Assembly: GCA_945897955.1 (NCBI GenBank)
Contig: CAMDGQ010000011.1
Coordinates: 1 to 64,000 of the forward strand
Reading direction: 5' to 3'
Origin: Tepidiphilus sp. J10
Lineage (GTDB): Bacteria > Pseudomonadota > Gammaproteobacteria > Burkholderiales > Thiobacillaceae
DNA length: 64,000 nucleotides
Shown here: positions 34,566 through 42,597 of the stretch, piece by piece
Numbering within the stretch: position 1 is the first letter of the stretch
How the letters are laid out: the number at the start of each line of letters is the position of its first letter
Position numbers and translations under genes: made by a program
The notes under the pieces: model-generated
Seen by the model: the letters and a program-made list of their open reading frames with translations, nothing else
Databases searched by the model: none
What the model was told of the DNA's origin: nothing

Positions 34566-35338
34566 CGCGTCCGATTCAAGCGCCAGTCGTAGTCGAGAAA
34601 GTCGATCCCCGCCCTGCCCTCGCGCAAGCCGCGCTTCTGCGCTTCGTTCAGGCCCAGCGCTTCGCCCTGGCTGGCCAGGAAGGCATTGAGGCCGCCAACG
34701 AGTTTGAAATCATCGCCATACCATTTGAAGATGCTGGAAATTTTCAGGCCGTCGCCTTGCCAGCGGTTGCGCTCGCGGTCGGCCAGAAACAGCCGGGTGG
34801 CGTCCGCCAACTGGGCATCCAGCCGCGCCGCCGCATAGGCTTCCGGGCGCAGTGCCGGGCAACCGATGCTGGCGCAGTTCACCGCGAAATGAATGCGCGG
34901 TTCGTCGTACACGCCCTTGGCGCGAATCATGCCGTGCTCGATATCGTCGAGCGAGCGGGTGTCCCCCAGCAACGGAATGAAGGCCTTTTTCCAGGGGCTG
35001 CGGAACAGCGTGCCCAGCTCCTTGATCGACTTCACATCCGGCCAGGCGGTCAGGATCAGTTCCACTGTCCAGGCGTTGTAGGCGTTGATCAGAAACGCCA
35101 GGCGTTCCGCTTTCGGCCAACGATTGAATTCCTGGTTGCGCACCGCCGCCAGGCCGTCGAGATAGCCTTTCAGCGCACCGTGATCGCGCGCCATGCCGGC
35201 GTAATCCACCTCGGTCGCCACGCCGGCGCGGATCGGCTGGACATGGCGCTTGAGCAGCGTATCCCAGGCGCCGTGGTCAAAGGCCAGGGCGAGATTCGTC
35301 CAGAGCAGGCACAGCAGGATGAGCAGTGTGCGTTTCAT
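34562..35338 (-). CDS. DUF547 family exported protein
   Basis: 258 aa from the ATG at 35338 (GGAGAAG upstream), which overlaps the stop of the preceding gene by 4 nt. Signal peptide MKRTLLILLCLLWTNLALAF. The DUF547 core is clear: RLAFLINAYNAWTVELILTA, SPWKKAFIPLLGDTRSLDDI, EHGMIRAKGVYDEPRIHFAV and NCASIGCPALRPEAY. The conserved Cys-His pattern (EHGMIR ... HFAVNCAS) has led to suggestions of a cysteine-hydrolase-like site, but I know no proven reaction. It would act in the periplasm. Its presence between a reductase and a glycosyltransferase in an arsenic operon hints at processing or export of the product (inference). Confidence 0.85.
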   Translation of the reverse strand: MKRTLLILLCLLWTNLALAFDHGAWDTLLKRHVQPIRAGVATEVDYAGMARDHGALKGYLDGLAAVRNQEFNRWPKAERLAFLINAYNAWTVELILTAWPDVKSIKELGTLFRSPWKKAFIPLLGDTRSLDDIEHGMIRAKGVYDEPRIHFAVNCASIGCPALRPEAYAAARLDAQLADATRLFLADRERNRWQGDGLKISSIFKWYGDDFKLVGGLNAFLASQGEALGLNEAQKRGLREGRAGIDFLDYDWRLNRTR

Positions 35339-37473
35339 TTTCTTCTCCAGGTGTGCAGGCGTTCCAGCCAGGCCAGCGCGGTTTGCGGGGCGTGCGCGCG
35401 TTTCCATTCGCCGGCGGCGTATTTGGCGGCTTCGCTCCAGGTCGGATAGGGGTGAATGGTGCCCAGGATCTTGTTCAGGCCGAGGCCGTGCTTCATCGCC
35501 AGCGTGAATTCGGCGAGCAGTTCGCCGGCATGTTCGCCGACGATGCTGACGCCCAGGATGGTGTCCTTGCCCGGCGGCGTCAGCACCTTGACGAAGCCGT
35601 GCGCGGCGCCATCGGCAATGGCGCGGTCGAGGTCGTCGAGGCCGTAGCGGGTGACTTCATGGGCGATGCCGCGCGCCTTGGCTTCCGCTTCGGACAACCC
35701 GACGCGCGCCACTTCCGGGCTGGTGAAAGTGACCCAGGGAATGACGCGGTAATCCGCCTTGAAACTCTTGATGCCGGCGAACAGCGCGTTGACCGCCGCA
35801 TACCAGGCCTGATGCGCGGCGGTGTGGGTGAACTGGTACGGCCCGGCGACATCGCCGCAGGCGTAGATGTTGGGATAGCGGGTTTGCAGATAGTCGTTGA
35901 CCTCGATGGTGCCGGCTTTGGTCAACGGAATGCCGAGTTCTTCCAGGCCGAAGCCGCTGACGCGGGCTTTTCGGCCCGTCGCGCACAGCAGCACGTCGAA
36001 CGGCAGCGCCTGTTCTCCCCCCTCCCCCGCCACGATCAAGCTTTGCTCGCCATCGACAATCTCGCAGCGCACCGTATCCAGACACTTCAGCAGCCGCACG
36101 CCATCCGCCGCCAGACCGGCCTCGACCAGCGCGACGGCGTCAGCGTCCTCCTTGCCCATGATGCCCGAGCGCGCCAGCAGCATGACCTGGCAACCAATGC
36201 CGGCGAAGGCCTGCGCCAGTTCGCAGCCGATCGGGCCGCCGCCCAGCACCAGCAGACGCTCGGGTTTCTCATTCAGCGACCAGATCGTGTCCGAGGTGAC
36301 ATGGCGCACCGCCTCGATGCCGGGAATCTTCGGGATCACCGGCGCGGCGCCGGTGGCGATGACAATGGCGCGCGTGGTCAGGGTCTGCCTGCCCTGCCCT
36401 GTTTCCACTTCCACGCTCCACGGCGAGGCAATGCGGGCGTGGCCCTGGATCACTTCCACGCCGAGCTTGCTGTAGCGCTCGACCGAATCATGTGGTTCGA
36501 CCTGGCGCACCACTTTGCGCACGCGCGCCATGATCCGGCCGAAATCGGCCTCGGCGCGGGCATGGGTAATACCCAGCGCTTCGGCTTCCCGCACCGTCTT
36601 CAAAAAGCGCGCGCTGCGGATCAACGCCTTCGACGGCACGCAGCCATAGTTGAGGCAGTCGCCGCCCATCCTGTGGCCTTCGATCAGCGTCACTTTCGCC
36701 TTCACGGCGGCGGCGATGTAGGCCGACACCAGACCGCCGGCGCCGGCGCCGATCACCACCAGATTTCGTTCGAAGCGCGCCGGTTTGTGCCAGCCGGCAT
36801 ACACCTTGCGCGCCTGCACGATGGCGACGAGTTGCTTCGCCAGCAGCGGGAAGACGCCGAGCAGTGCGAAGGAACCGAGCAGCGCCGGCGAAAGAATGCC
36901 GGACAGGCTGTCCAGTTTCGCCAGTTGCGTGCCGGCGTTCACGAACACCAGCGTGCCGGCCAGCATGCCGACCTGGCTCACCCAGTAGTAGGTGCGCGTC
37001 TTGATCGGCGTCAGCCCCATCAGCAGATTGATCACGAAGAACGGGAACAGCGGCACCAGACGCAGCGTGAACAGGTAGAAGGCGCCATCCTTGGCGATGC
37101 CGGCGTTGACGGCGGCCAGCCGGTCGCCGAAGCGGCCCTGCACCCAGTCGCGCAGCAACAGCCGCGACGCGAGAAAGGCCAGCGTGGCGCCAATGCTGGA
37201 CGCGAACGAGACCACCAGCAGCCCCACCCAGAGCCCGAACAGCGCGCCGCCGGCCAGCGTCATCACCACCGCGCCGGGCAGCGACAGCGCGGTAACCGCG
37301 ACGTAGATCAGGAAGTAAACGCCGATCACCGCCAGCGGCGCGGTCTCGTACAAGGCGGCGAAACTGTCCCGGCTGGCCTTCAGCGCGTCCAGCGTCAGCC
37401 AGCGGCCCAGATCGAAAGCGAAGTACGCGGCGACCAGCGCAGAGATAAACAGAATCAACAGGATGCGCTTCAT
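35335..37473 (-). CDS. Fusion of VTT (TVP38/DedA-like) membrane domain and MerA-like pyridine nucleotide-disulfide oxidoreductase
   Basis: 712 aa, ATG overlapping the arsS stop by 4 nt. Residues 1-225 are a VTT/SNARE-associated membrane domain (FLIYVAVTALSLPGAVVMTL, GGALFGLWVGLL, FTLRLVPLFPFFVINLLMGL). Residues about 235-700 are a flavin disulfide reductase: FAD motif VVIGAGAGGLVSAYIAA, redox pair C273/C278 in GGDCLNYGCVPSK, second nucleotide site LVLGGGPIGCELAQAFA, FAD motif YACGDVAGPYQFTHTAAHQA and the C-terminal dimer domain with HPYPTWSEAAKYA. No mercury-binding C-terminal Cys pair is present, so it is probably not a mercuric reductase. Such fusions occur next to arsS. A membrane-tied thiol or arsenical reductase is inferred. 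Confidence 0.9.
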   Translation of the reverse strand: MKRILLILFISALVAAYFAFDLGRWLTLDALKASRDSFAALYETAPLAVIGVYFLIYVAVTALSLPGAVVMTLAGGALFGLWVGLLVVSFASSIGATLAFLASRLLLRDWVQGRFGDRLAAVNAGIAKDGAFYLFTLRLVPLFPFFVINLLMGLTPIKTRTYYWVSQVGMLAGTLVFVNAGTQLAKLDSLSGILSPALLGSFALLGVFPLLAKQLVAIVQARKVYAGWHKPARFERNLVVIGAGAGGLVSAYIAAAVKAKVTLIEGHRMGGDCLNYGCVPSKALIRSARFLKTVREAEALGITHARAEADFGRIMARVRKVVRQVEPHDSVERYSKLGVEVIQGHARIASPWSVEVETGQGRQTLTTRAIVIATGAAPVIPKIPGIEAVRHVTSDTIWSLNEKPERLLVLGGGPIGCELAQAFAGIGCQVMLLARSGIMGKEDADAVALVEAGLAADGVRLLKCLDTVRCEIVDGEQSLIVAGEGGEQALPFDVLLCATGRKARVSGFGLEELGIPLTKAGTIEVNDYLQTRYPNIYACGDVAGPYQFTHTAAHQAWYAAVNALFAGIKSFKADYRVIPWVTFTSPEVARVGLSEAEAKARGIAHEVTRYGLDDLDRAIADGAAHGFVKVLTPPGKDTILGVSIVGEHAGELLAEFTLAMKHGLGLNKILGTIHPYPTWSEAAKYAAGEWKRAHAPQTALAWLERLHTWRRK

Positions 37474-38444
37474 GCCGCGCGCTCCATGGCGGCTTCATGC
37501 AATGCGCCGCCGCAACTGCTGCCCTGGCCGGCGGTGCAGCCATAACAATGGTCGGCGACGCGGACCGGCTGCTCGGCGACATCCTTGTCCAGCAGATCGG
37601 CCAGGGTCGCCGGGCCGGACATGTTCAGGCCCAGCATCTGGTTGAAATCGCAGTCATACAGATGCCCGCGCCAGTCCACGCTGATCAACTCGCGGCACAT
37701 GACCTGATCCAGGTTGGCAAAGCTGAAGCTGTCCTTCAGCAGGCGCATGTAGTCGCCAAACTGCCCTTTCGACACCAGCGTGCTGCCGAAGCGCAGGATG
37801 GGCATGTTGGTGATGGTGAAAAGCCGGTTGAACACGATGCCGTGGCGTTCATGCAGCTCGCGCTTGTAGGCCGCCTCCAGCCCGACCTGTTCCGGTGGCA
37901 GGCTCGGGCCGCCGGGGTTGTAGACCAGATTCAGCGCCAGACCGCCGCCGGACCGTCCGTAGCCGCGCGCGTTGAGCAGTTTCAATCCGTCGATGCTGCG
38001 CTGATACACCCCCTTGCCGCGCTGCGTATCGACGTTGCCCTCCAGATAGCACGGCAGCGAAGCGACCACCTCGACGCGCTGATCGGCCAGGAAATCCGCC
38101 AGATCCTCGCAGCCCGGTTCCGACAGGATGGTCAGGTTGCAACGGTCGATCACCGTGACATCGAGCGCCCGCACCGCCGCCACCAGGTCGCGAAAGCGCG
38201 GATGCAACTCGGGTGCGCCGCCGGTCAGATCCAGCGTGGTCAGCCCGCGCGCGGCCAGCACGGCGGGAATCAGATCAATGTTCGCGTCAGCCATCGACTC
38301 GGTGCGCTTGGGGCCGGCGTTGACATGGCAATGCGTACAGCTCTGGTTGCAGCGATAACCCAGATTGACTTGCAGCGTCGTCAGACGCCGCCGACGCGGC
38401 ACGGGAAAATCGGTGGCCCTCAACAGCGGCAGGGTGTCATGCAT
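37470..38444 (-). CDS. arsS: ArsS-type radical SAM protein (arsenosugar biosynthesis)
   Basis: 324 aa. The radical SAM cluster C32-x3-C36-x2-C39 is in GYRCNQSCTHCHVNAGP, followed by the family blocks LDLTGGAPELHPRFRDLV, IDRCNLTILSEPGCEDL, GLALNLVYNPGGPSLP and a Cys-rich C-terminal end (YDCDFNQMLGL, HCYGCTAGQGSSCGGAL; DUF3641). ArsS adds a deoxyadenosyl group to dimethylarsenite, giving the precursor of oxo-arsenosugars (established in Synechocystis). It is the first gene of a six-gene minus-strand operon. A perfect palindrome lies 51-81 nt upstream of its start. Confidence 0.92.
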   Translation of the reverse strand: MHDTLPLLRATDFPVPRRRRLTTLQVNLGYRCNQSCTHCHVNAGPKRTESMADANIDLIPAVLAARGLTTLDLTGGAPELHPRFRDLVAAVRALDVTVIDRCNLTILSEPGCEDLADFLADQRVEVVASLPCYLEGNVDTQRGKGVYQRSIDGLKLLNARGYGRSGGGLALNLVYNPGGPSLPPEQVGLEAAYKRELHERHGIVFNRLFTITNMPILRFGSTLVSKGQFGDYMRLLKDSFSFANLDQVMCRELISVDWRGHLYDCDFNQMLGLNMSGPATLADLLDKDVAEQPVRVADHCYGCTAGQGSSCGGALHEAAMERAA

Positions 38445-38494
38445 GGAGCTTCCTTGTGGAATCGAACGGATATCACTGGGTCGGGCGAAGAGAA

Positions 38495-38525
38495 TATTCC
38501 TGACAAACTGTTTTTGTCAGGAATA
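38495..38525. promoter_or_regulatory. Perfect 13-bp palindrome upstream of arsS (candidate operator)
   Basis: TATTCCTGACAAA at 38495-38507 and TTTGTCAGGAATA at 38513-38525 are exact reverse complements around the 5-nt loop CTGTT. No T-run follows toward arsS, so a terminator is unlikely. Position directly upstream of the arsS start suits a dimeric repressor site. An arsR-like regulator gene is not in the window. Confidence 0.65.
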
Positions 38526-38564
38526 CCGGCGCGAACCAATCAACCGTTCAGAAGCAGCAAGCAA

Positions 38565-38685
38565 GCGTAGCCTGGATGAAGCCCGCCTTGCCGGCGGTGG
38601 AAATCCTGCCGACGCGGTCGCGGGCGGAATCCGGGAGGTCTGGGTACACCATCCCGGATTCCGCTTCGCTGCATCCGGGCTACGC
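38565..38685. repeat. Intergenic nested inverted-repeat element (121 nt)
   Basis: Outer arms GCGTAGCCTGGATG (38565-38578) and CATCCGGGCTACGC (38672-38685) pair with one mismatch. Inner arms 38624-38636 and 38652-38664 (GCGGAATCCGGGA and complement) pair perfectly around 15 nt. The string 'ggattccgcttcgctgcatccgggctacg' pattern is a widespread intergenic repeat of proteobacteria. It lies between the arsS promoter region and the gloA stop. Confidence 0.8.
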
Positions 38686-38729
38686 AGGCAGAGTTGTTTT
38701 CGACCCGTGTAGAGGCTGCGCCGTTGCGG

Positions 38730-39116
38730 TCAGCCCCGCTTTCCAATCAATTCGATGAAGTACCCATCCGGGTCGGCGACGAAGGCGATGATCGTGGTGC
38801 CGGCGTTCATCGGTCCGGCTTCGCGTACCACGCTGCCGCCACGGCGCTTGATTTCGGCACAGGCGGCGTAAACGTCGTCCACCTCAATGGCGATGTGGCC
38901 GAAGCCCTTGCCCAGGTCATAGTGATCGACACCCCAGTTGTAGGTCAGTTCGATGACGGTGTTTTCGCTTTCAACACCGTAGCCGACGAAGGCGAGGGTG
39001 AACTTACCTTCAGGGTAATCGTGGCGGCGCAGCAAACGCATGCCGAGAACTTCGGTGTAGAAGGCGATGGCGCGGTCGAGGTCGCCGGTGCGAAGCATGG
39101 TGTGAAGCAGGCGCAT
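38730..39116 (-). CDS. gloA: Lactoylglutathione lyase (glyoxalase I)
   Basis: 128 aa; ATG with AGGAAA upstream. Single-domain GloA with the full family signature: [71 protein letters not shown] and [10 protein letters not shown]. Metal ligands His5, Glu56, His74 and Glu122 type positions are present. Isomerises the hemithioacetal of methylglyoxal and glutathione in the cytoplasm. It is divergent from chrB across about 130 nt, so the two may share a control region. Confidence 0.95.
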   Translation of the reverse strand: MRLLHTMLRTGDLDRAIAFYTEVLGMRLLRRHDYPEGKFTLAFVGYGVESENTVIELTYNWGVDHYDLGKGFGHIAIEVDDVYAACAEIKRRGGSVVREAGPMNAGTTIIAFVADPDGYFIELIGKRG

Positions 39117-39186
39117 AAGGATTTCCTGGGTATCGGACGGGCCATTGTTGCCGCCGTCGCGGATTGCGTCCAGTCCCGCAATCCGG

Positions 39187-39228
39187 TTGACAGGATTCGC
39201 CGGCGATCAAGAAAAATGTCACAATTGT
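39187..39228 (+). promoter_or_regulatory. Candidate chrB promoter and operator
   Basis: A consensus -35 TTGACA sits at 39187-39192, with an A-rich -10-like stretch (AAAAAT, 39212-39217) 19 nt on. It is followed at once by the palindrome ACAATTGT (39221-39228) inside TGTCACAATTGTTTCA. A repressor bound there would block transcription; ChrB itself is a chromate-responsive regulator in studied systems. The start codon of chrB follows at 39248. Confidence 0.5.
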
Positions 39229-39247
39229 TTCACTTATCGTGACGATT

Positions 39248-40174
39248 ATGACTGACTGGACAACACTGATCCTTGCCCTGCCCAGCGAGAACGCCACCGC
39301 GCGGACCCGGCTGTGGCGCGCGCTGAAGGCGCTCGGCGCGGCTTCGTTGCGCGACGGCGTCTGGCTGTTGCCGCGACGGCCTGAACTGGCTTCCGCGCTG
39401 GCGGCGCAGGTCCGCGCGGCGGGCGAGGCCGGCGGGCAAGCCTGGTTGCTGGATGTCGCAGGGGTGGCGGATTACGAGGAACAGTTTGCGGCGCTGTTCG
39501 ACCGGTCGGCGGATTACGCCGGCATCGACGCCAACCTGCGCGAACTCGCCGCGCAAGCGGACGAAGCCAACCTCAAGCGCGGTTTGCGGCAGGCGCGCAA
39601 GCATCTGGATGCGCTGGTCGGCATCGATTTCTTTCCCGGCCCGGCGCGCGCGGAAACGGAACGCCGTTTGCTCGGCATGGAGGCGGCGCAGCGCCAACGC
39701 CAGATGGCCAGCGAGCCCGGCTTCACCGAGGGCGAACCGGAACGCCTGGATGCCGGCCAGTTCCGGAACCGGCTGTGGGCGACGCGACGCGATCTGTGGG
39801 TTGATCGGCTGGCTTCGGCCTGGCTGATTCGTCGCCGCATCGACCGCGACGCGCGCTTTGTCTGGCTCGCCGAGCCGCAGGACTGCCCGCCCGATGCGCT
39901 CGGCTTCGATTTCGACGGCGCGCGTTTCTCGCATGTCGGCCGTCGTGTCACGTTTGAAACGCTGCTGGCGAGCTTCGGCCTGGAAGGCGACGCGGCGCTG
40001 AAACGCCTCGGCGCACTGGTGCATACGCTGGATGTCGGCGGCACCGCGCCCGAAGCCGCCGGTTTCGAGGCAATGCTGAGGGGGCTGAAAAGCCGCCTCG
40101 ACGATGACGATGCCCTGCTCGCTGCGGGCGGCCAGATGCTGGATGACCTGTATGCCGCCTTCAGCACGACATGA
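39248..40174 (+). CDS. chrB: Chromate resistance regulator ChrB
   Basis: 308 aa from the ATG at 39248 (a GTG at 39239 is the alternative). N-terminal domain DWTTLILALPSENATARTRL and WRALKALGAASLRDGVWLLP is the ChrB regulatory half; the C-terminal domain begins near WATRRDLWVDRLASAWLIRR and continues with FSHVGRRVTFETLLASF and a closing LDDLYAAF. ChrB senses chromate and controls chrA in Ochrobactrum-type operons (family knowledge). It is the first gene of a six-gene plus-strand operon and lies 18 nt before chrA. The same C-terminal domain recurs as a separate protein four genes later. Confidence 0.93.
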   Translation: MTDWTTLILALPSENATARTRLWRALKALGAASLRDGVWLLPRRPELASALAAQVRAAGEAGGQAWLLDVAGVADYEEQFAALFDRSADYAGIDANLRELAAQADEANLKRGLRQARKHLDALVGIDFFPGPARAETERRLLGMEAAQRQRQMASEPGFTEGEPERLDAGQFRNRLWATRRDLWVDRLASAWLIRRRIDRDARFVWLAEPQDCPPDALGFDFDGARFSHVGRRVTFETLLASFGLEGDAALKRLGALVHTLDVGGTAPEAAGFEAMLRGLKSRLDDDDALLAAGGQMLDDLYAAFSTT

Positions 40175-40192
40175 TTTTTCAGGAGAAGCAAA

Positions 40193-41548
40193 TTGACCGA
40201 AAACCTGCAACGCCCGGCCCAGCCCAGTCTCTGGCAGGCCTTCGCCTATTGGCTGAAACTCGGCTTCATCAGCTTCGGCGGCCCCGCCGGGCAGATTTCG
40301 ATGATGCATCAGGAACTGGTGGAGAAACGCCGCTGGATTTCCGAGCACCGCTTTCTGCACGCACTCAATTACTGCATGTTGCTGCCCGGCCCGGAGGCCA
40401 TTCAACTGGCGATCTACATCAGTTGGCTGATGCACGGCATACGCGGCGCGATCATGGCCGGCGTGCTGTTCTTCCTGCCCGCTTTCGTGCTGCTGTCGGC
40501 GCTGGCGGCGGTCTATCTCGCCTTCGGCGATGTGCCGCTGGTTCAGGGCATCTTCTATGGCATCAAGCCGGCGGTGGTGGCGGTGGTGCTGTTCGCGGCC
40601 TGGCGCATCGGTGCGCGCGCGTTGAAGAATGAATTGCTCTACGGCATCGCCGCACTGGCCTTCGTCGGCATCTTTTTCTTCAAGATCGACTTTCCCTGGA
40701 TCGTGCTGGCGGCCGGCCTGCTCGGCGCGCTTGGCGGCAAGCTGGCGCCGGCCAAATTCAAGGGCGGCGGCGGACATGGCGCCGCCGGCAAGGAATTCGG
40801 CCCGGCGCTGATCGATGACGATACGCCGCCGCCGGTGCATGCCGCGTTCGGTTGGGCCAAGCTGGCGCTGATGAGCCTGGTGTTCGTGGCGATCTGGGCG
40901 GCGGTGATGCTGGCCCTGGGCTGGCAACAAACCGGCGGTCAGCAAACCCTCATCGACATGGGCGACTTCTTCACCAAGGCCGCCTTCCTGACCATCGGCG
41001 GTGCCTACGCCGTGCTGCCCTACGTCTATCAGGGCGCGGTGGAACATTTCGGCTGGCTCACCGGCGCGCAGATGATGGACGGGCTGGCGCTGGGCGAAAC
41101 CACGCCGGGCCCGTTGATCATGGTGGTGACCTGGGTCGGCTACATGGGCGGCGTCGCCAAGCAGGTGTCCGCCGACCCGATCGCCGCCGGACTCGCCGGC
41201 GCGGCGGTGGCAACCTTCTTCACCTTCCTGCCGTCGTTCTGGTTCATCCTGGCCGGCGGTCCGCTGGTCGAAAGCACACGCGGTGAAATCCGGTTCACCG
41301 CGCCGCTGACCGGCATCACCGCCGCAGTGGTCGGCGTGATTTTGAATCTGGCGGTGTTCTTCGCCTGGCACACGTTCTGGCCGCAAGGCCGCATGGACGC
41401 GCCTTTCACCGGCCCATTCGAGTGGCTGCCGGTGGTCGTTGCCATCGCCGCCTTCATCGCCCTGTGGAAATACAAGATCGACATCATGAAGGTCATCGGC
41501 GCCTGCGCGCTGATCGGCCTCGCCTACACCCTGACACTTGGAGCCTGA
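40193..41548 (+). CDS. chrA: Chromate efflux transporter ChrA
   Basis: 451 aa starting at a TTG with AGGAG 7 nt upstream; no ATG fits as well. Long-form CHR protein with two related halves. The first has WLKLGFISFGGPAGQISMM and LNYCMLLPGPEAIQLAIYI; the second has FFTKAAFLTIGGAYAVLPYV and GLALGETTPGPLIMVVTWVGY. About ten membrane segments are visible. ChrA exports chromate using the proton motive force. The loop at about 190-215 is Gly/Ala/His-containing (KFKGGGGHGAAGKEFG). Translation from the rare TTG may tune the amount made. Confidence 0.95.
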   Translation: MTENLQRPAQPSLWQAFAYWLKLGFISFGGPAGQISMMHQELVEKRRWISEHRFLHALNYCMLLPGPEAIQLAIYISWLMHGIRGAIMAGVLFFLPAFVLLSALAAVYLAFGDVPLVQGIFYGIKPAVVAVVLFAAWRIGARALKNELLYGIAALAFVGIFFFKIDFPWIVLAAGLLGALGGKLAPAKFKGGGGHGAAGKEFGPALIDDDTPPPVHAAFGWAKLALMSLVFVAIWAAVMLALGWQQTGGQQTLIDMGDFFTKAAFLTIGGAYAVLPYVYQGAVEHFGWLTGAQMMDGLALGETTPGPLIMVVTWVGYMGGVAKQVSADPIAAGLAGAAVATFFTFLPSFWFILAGGPLVESTRGEIRFTAPLTGITAAVVGVILNLAVFFAWHTFWPQGRMDAPFTGPFEWLPVVVAIAAFIALWKYKIDIMKVIGACALIGLAYTLTLGA

Positions 41549-41550
41549 AC

Positions 41551-41865
41551 ATGGAACGCACCATCAAACCTGAAATCCTGAAAAACGAACTGGTTGGCAA
41601 ATACATCCTGGATGTGCGCCGCGCCCACGATCACGCCGCGTCCGCCGAACAACTGGCCGGCGCCAACTGGAAAAATCCCGACCTGCTGGCCGAATGGGCC
41701 GACAGCCTGCCGCAAGCGCAGGACATCGTCCTCTACTGCGTGCGCGGCGGCGGCGTCTCCAACAGCGTGGTGGACGCGCTGCAAGCCAAGGGCCTGAAGG
41801 CGCGCTTCATCGAAGGCGGCATCGAAGGCTGGAAAGCGGCCGGCGGCGCGGTGGTCGGCAAGTAA
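41551..41865 (+). CDS. Rhodanese-like protein of the chr operon
   Basis: 104 aa, ATG 2 nt after the chrA stop. Single rhodanese domain: GKYILDVRRAHDHAASAEQL, AGANWKNPDLLAEWADSL, and catalytic loop VLYCVRGGGVSNSVVDAL with the active Cys in CVRGGG, then FIEGGIEGWKAAGG. Possible roles are sulfur transfer or thiol-linked reduction of chromate; the six-residue active loop is typical of rhodaneses acting on sulfur. It is cytoplasmic, with no signal peptide. Rhodanese genes are found in a number of chr operons, but a proven role in chromate resistance is not known to me. Confidence 0.88.
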   Translation: MERTIKPEILKNELVGKYILDVRRAHDHAASAEQLAGANWKNPDLLAEWADSLPQAQDIVLYCVRGGGVSNSVVDALQAKGLKARFIEGGIEGWKAAGGAVVGK

Positions 41866-41936
41866 CACGCATCCGCCTCGGCCTAGAATGCAAGCGTTAC
41901 CTGGATGTGAGCCGTAGCGGACGGCGAGGAGGCTAT

Positions 41937-42560
41937 ATGAGCAATGCCGAACACTGGGAAGGCGTCTATCGCGGCAAACCGGTAGAACAGGTGAGCTGGT
42001 TCCAGCCGCGCGCCGATATCTCGCTGGGCCTCATCCGGGGCACCGGATTGCCCGCCGATACGGCGCGCGTCATCGATGTCGGCGCAGGCGCTTCCGTGCT
42101 GGTCGATGGCCTGCTTGATGCCGGCTATCGCCATGTCACGCTGCTTGATATCGCCGAGTCTGCGCTGGCTATGAGCCGGGCGCGCCTGGGCGAACGCGCG
42201 GCGCAAGTGGACTGGCGGGTCGGCGATGTGACCACGCTCGATCTGCCGGCGGCGGGATATGACATCTGGCACGACCGCGCGGTATTCCATTTCCTGACCC
42301 ACGAAGAGGACCGCAAACGCTATGTCGAGCAGGTCTGGCGCACGTTGCGGCCGGGCGGATTCGTCATCGTCGCCACCTTCGGCCCGAACGGCCCGCTGCA
42401 ATGTTCCAATCTGGATGTCTGCCGCTATACGCCGGAAGCGTTGCACGATGAATTCGGCGCGGCGGAGTACACGTTGATCTCGCATCAAAGTGAAACGCAC
42501 GCGACACCCGCCGGCAAGACCCAGGAATTCGTTTATTGCTATTGCCGACGCGCTGCCTGA
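41937..42560 (+). CDS. Class I SAM-dependent methyltransferase of the chr operon
   Basis: 207 aa from the ATG at 41937, preceded by GAGGAGG. Starts EHWEGVYRGKPVEQVSWFQP, a beginning shared by a subgroup of small methyltransferases, then SAM motif RVIDVGAGASVLVDGLLDAG and VTLLDIAESALAMSRARL, acidic loop and YDIWHDRAVFHFLTHEEDRK, LRPGGFVIVATFGPNGP. The substrate is unknown. It sits between the rhodanese and the second chrB-domain gene with gaps of 71 and 37 nt. Members of this group are often near metal or metalloid resistance genes, so detoxification of a small molecule is possible (inference). Confidence 0.85.
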   Translation: MSNAEHWEGVYRGKPVEQVSWFQPRADISLGLIRGTGLPADTARVIDVGAGASVLVDGLLDAGYRHVTLLDIAESALAMSRARLGERAAQVDWRVGDVTTLDLPAAGYDIWHDRAVFHFLTHEEDRKRYVEQVWRTLRPGGFVIVATFGPNGPLQCSNLDVCRYTPEALHDEFGAAEYTLISHQSETHATPAGKTQEFVYCYCRRAA

Positions 42561-42597
42561 GCGCGTCGCCTTACATCCTTCGAGAGAGCCGCAACCC

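Noticed and set aside
35335-37473. Mercuric reductase MerA
   Set aside because: The C-terminal vicinal Cys pair and N-terminal metal-binding domain are absent and no mer genes are nearby.
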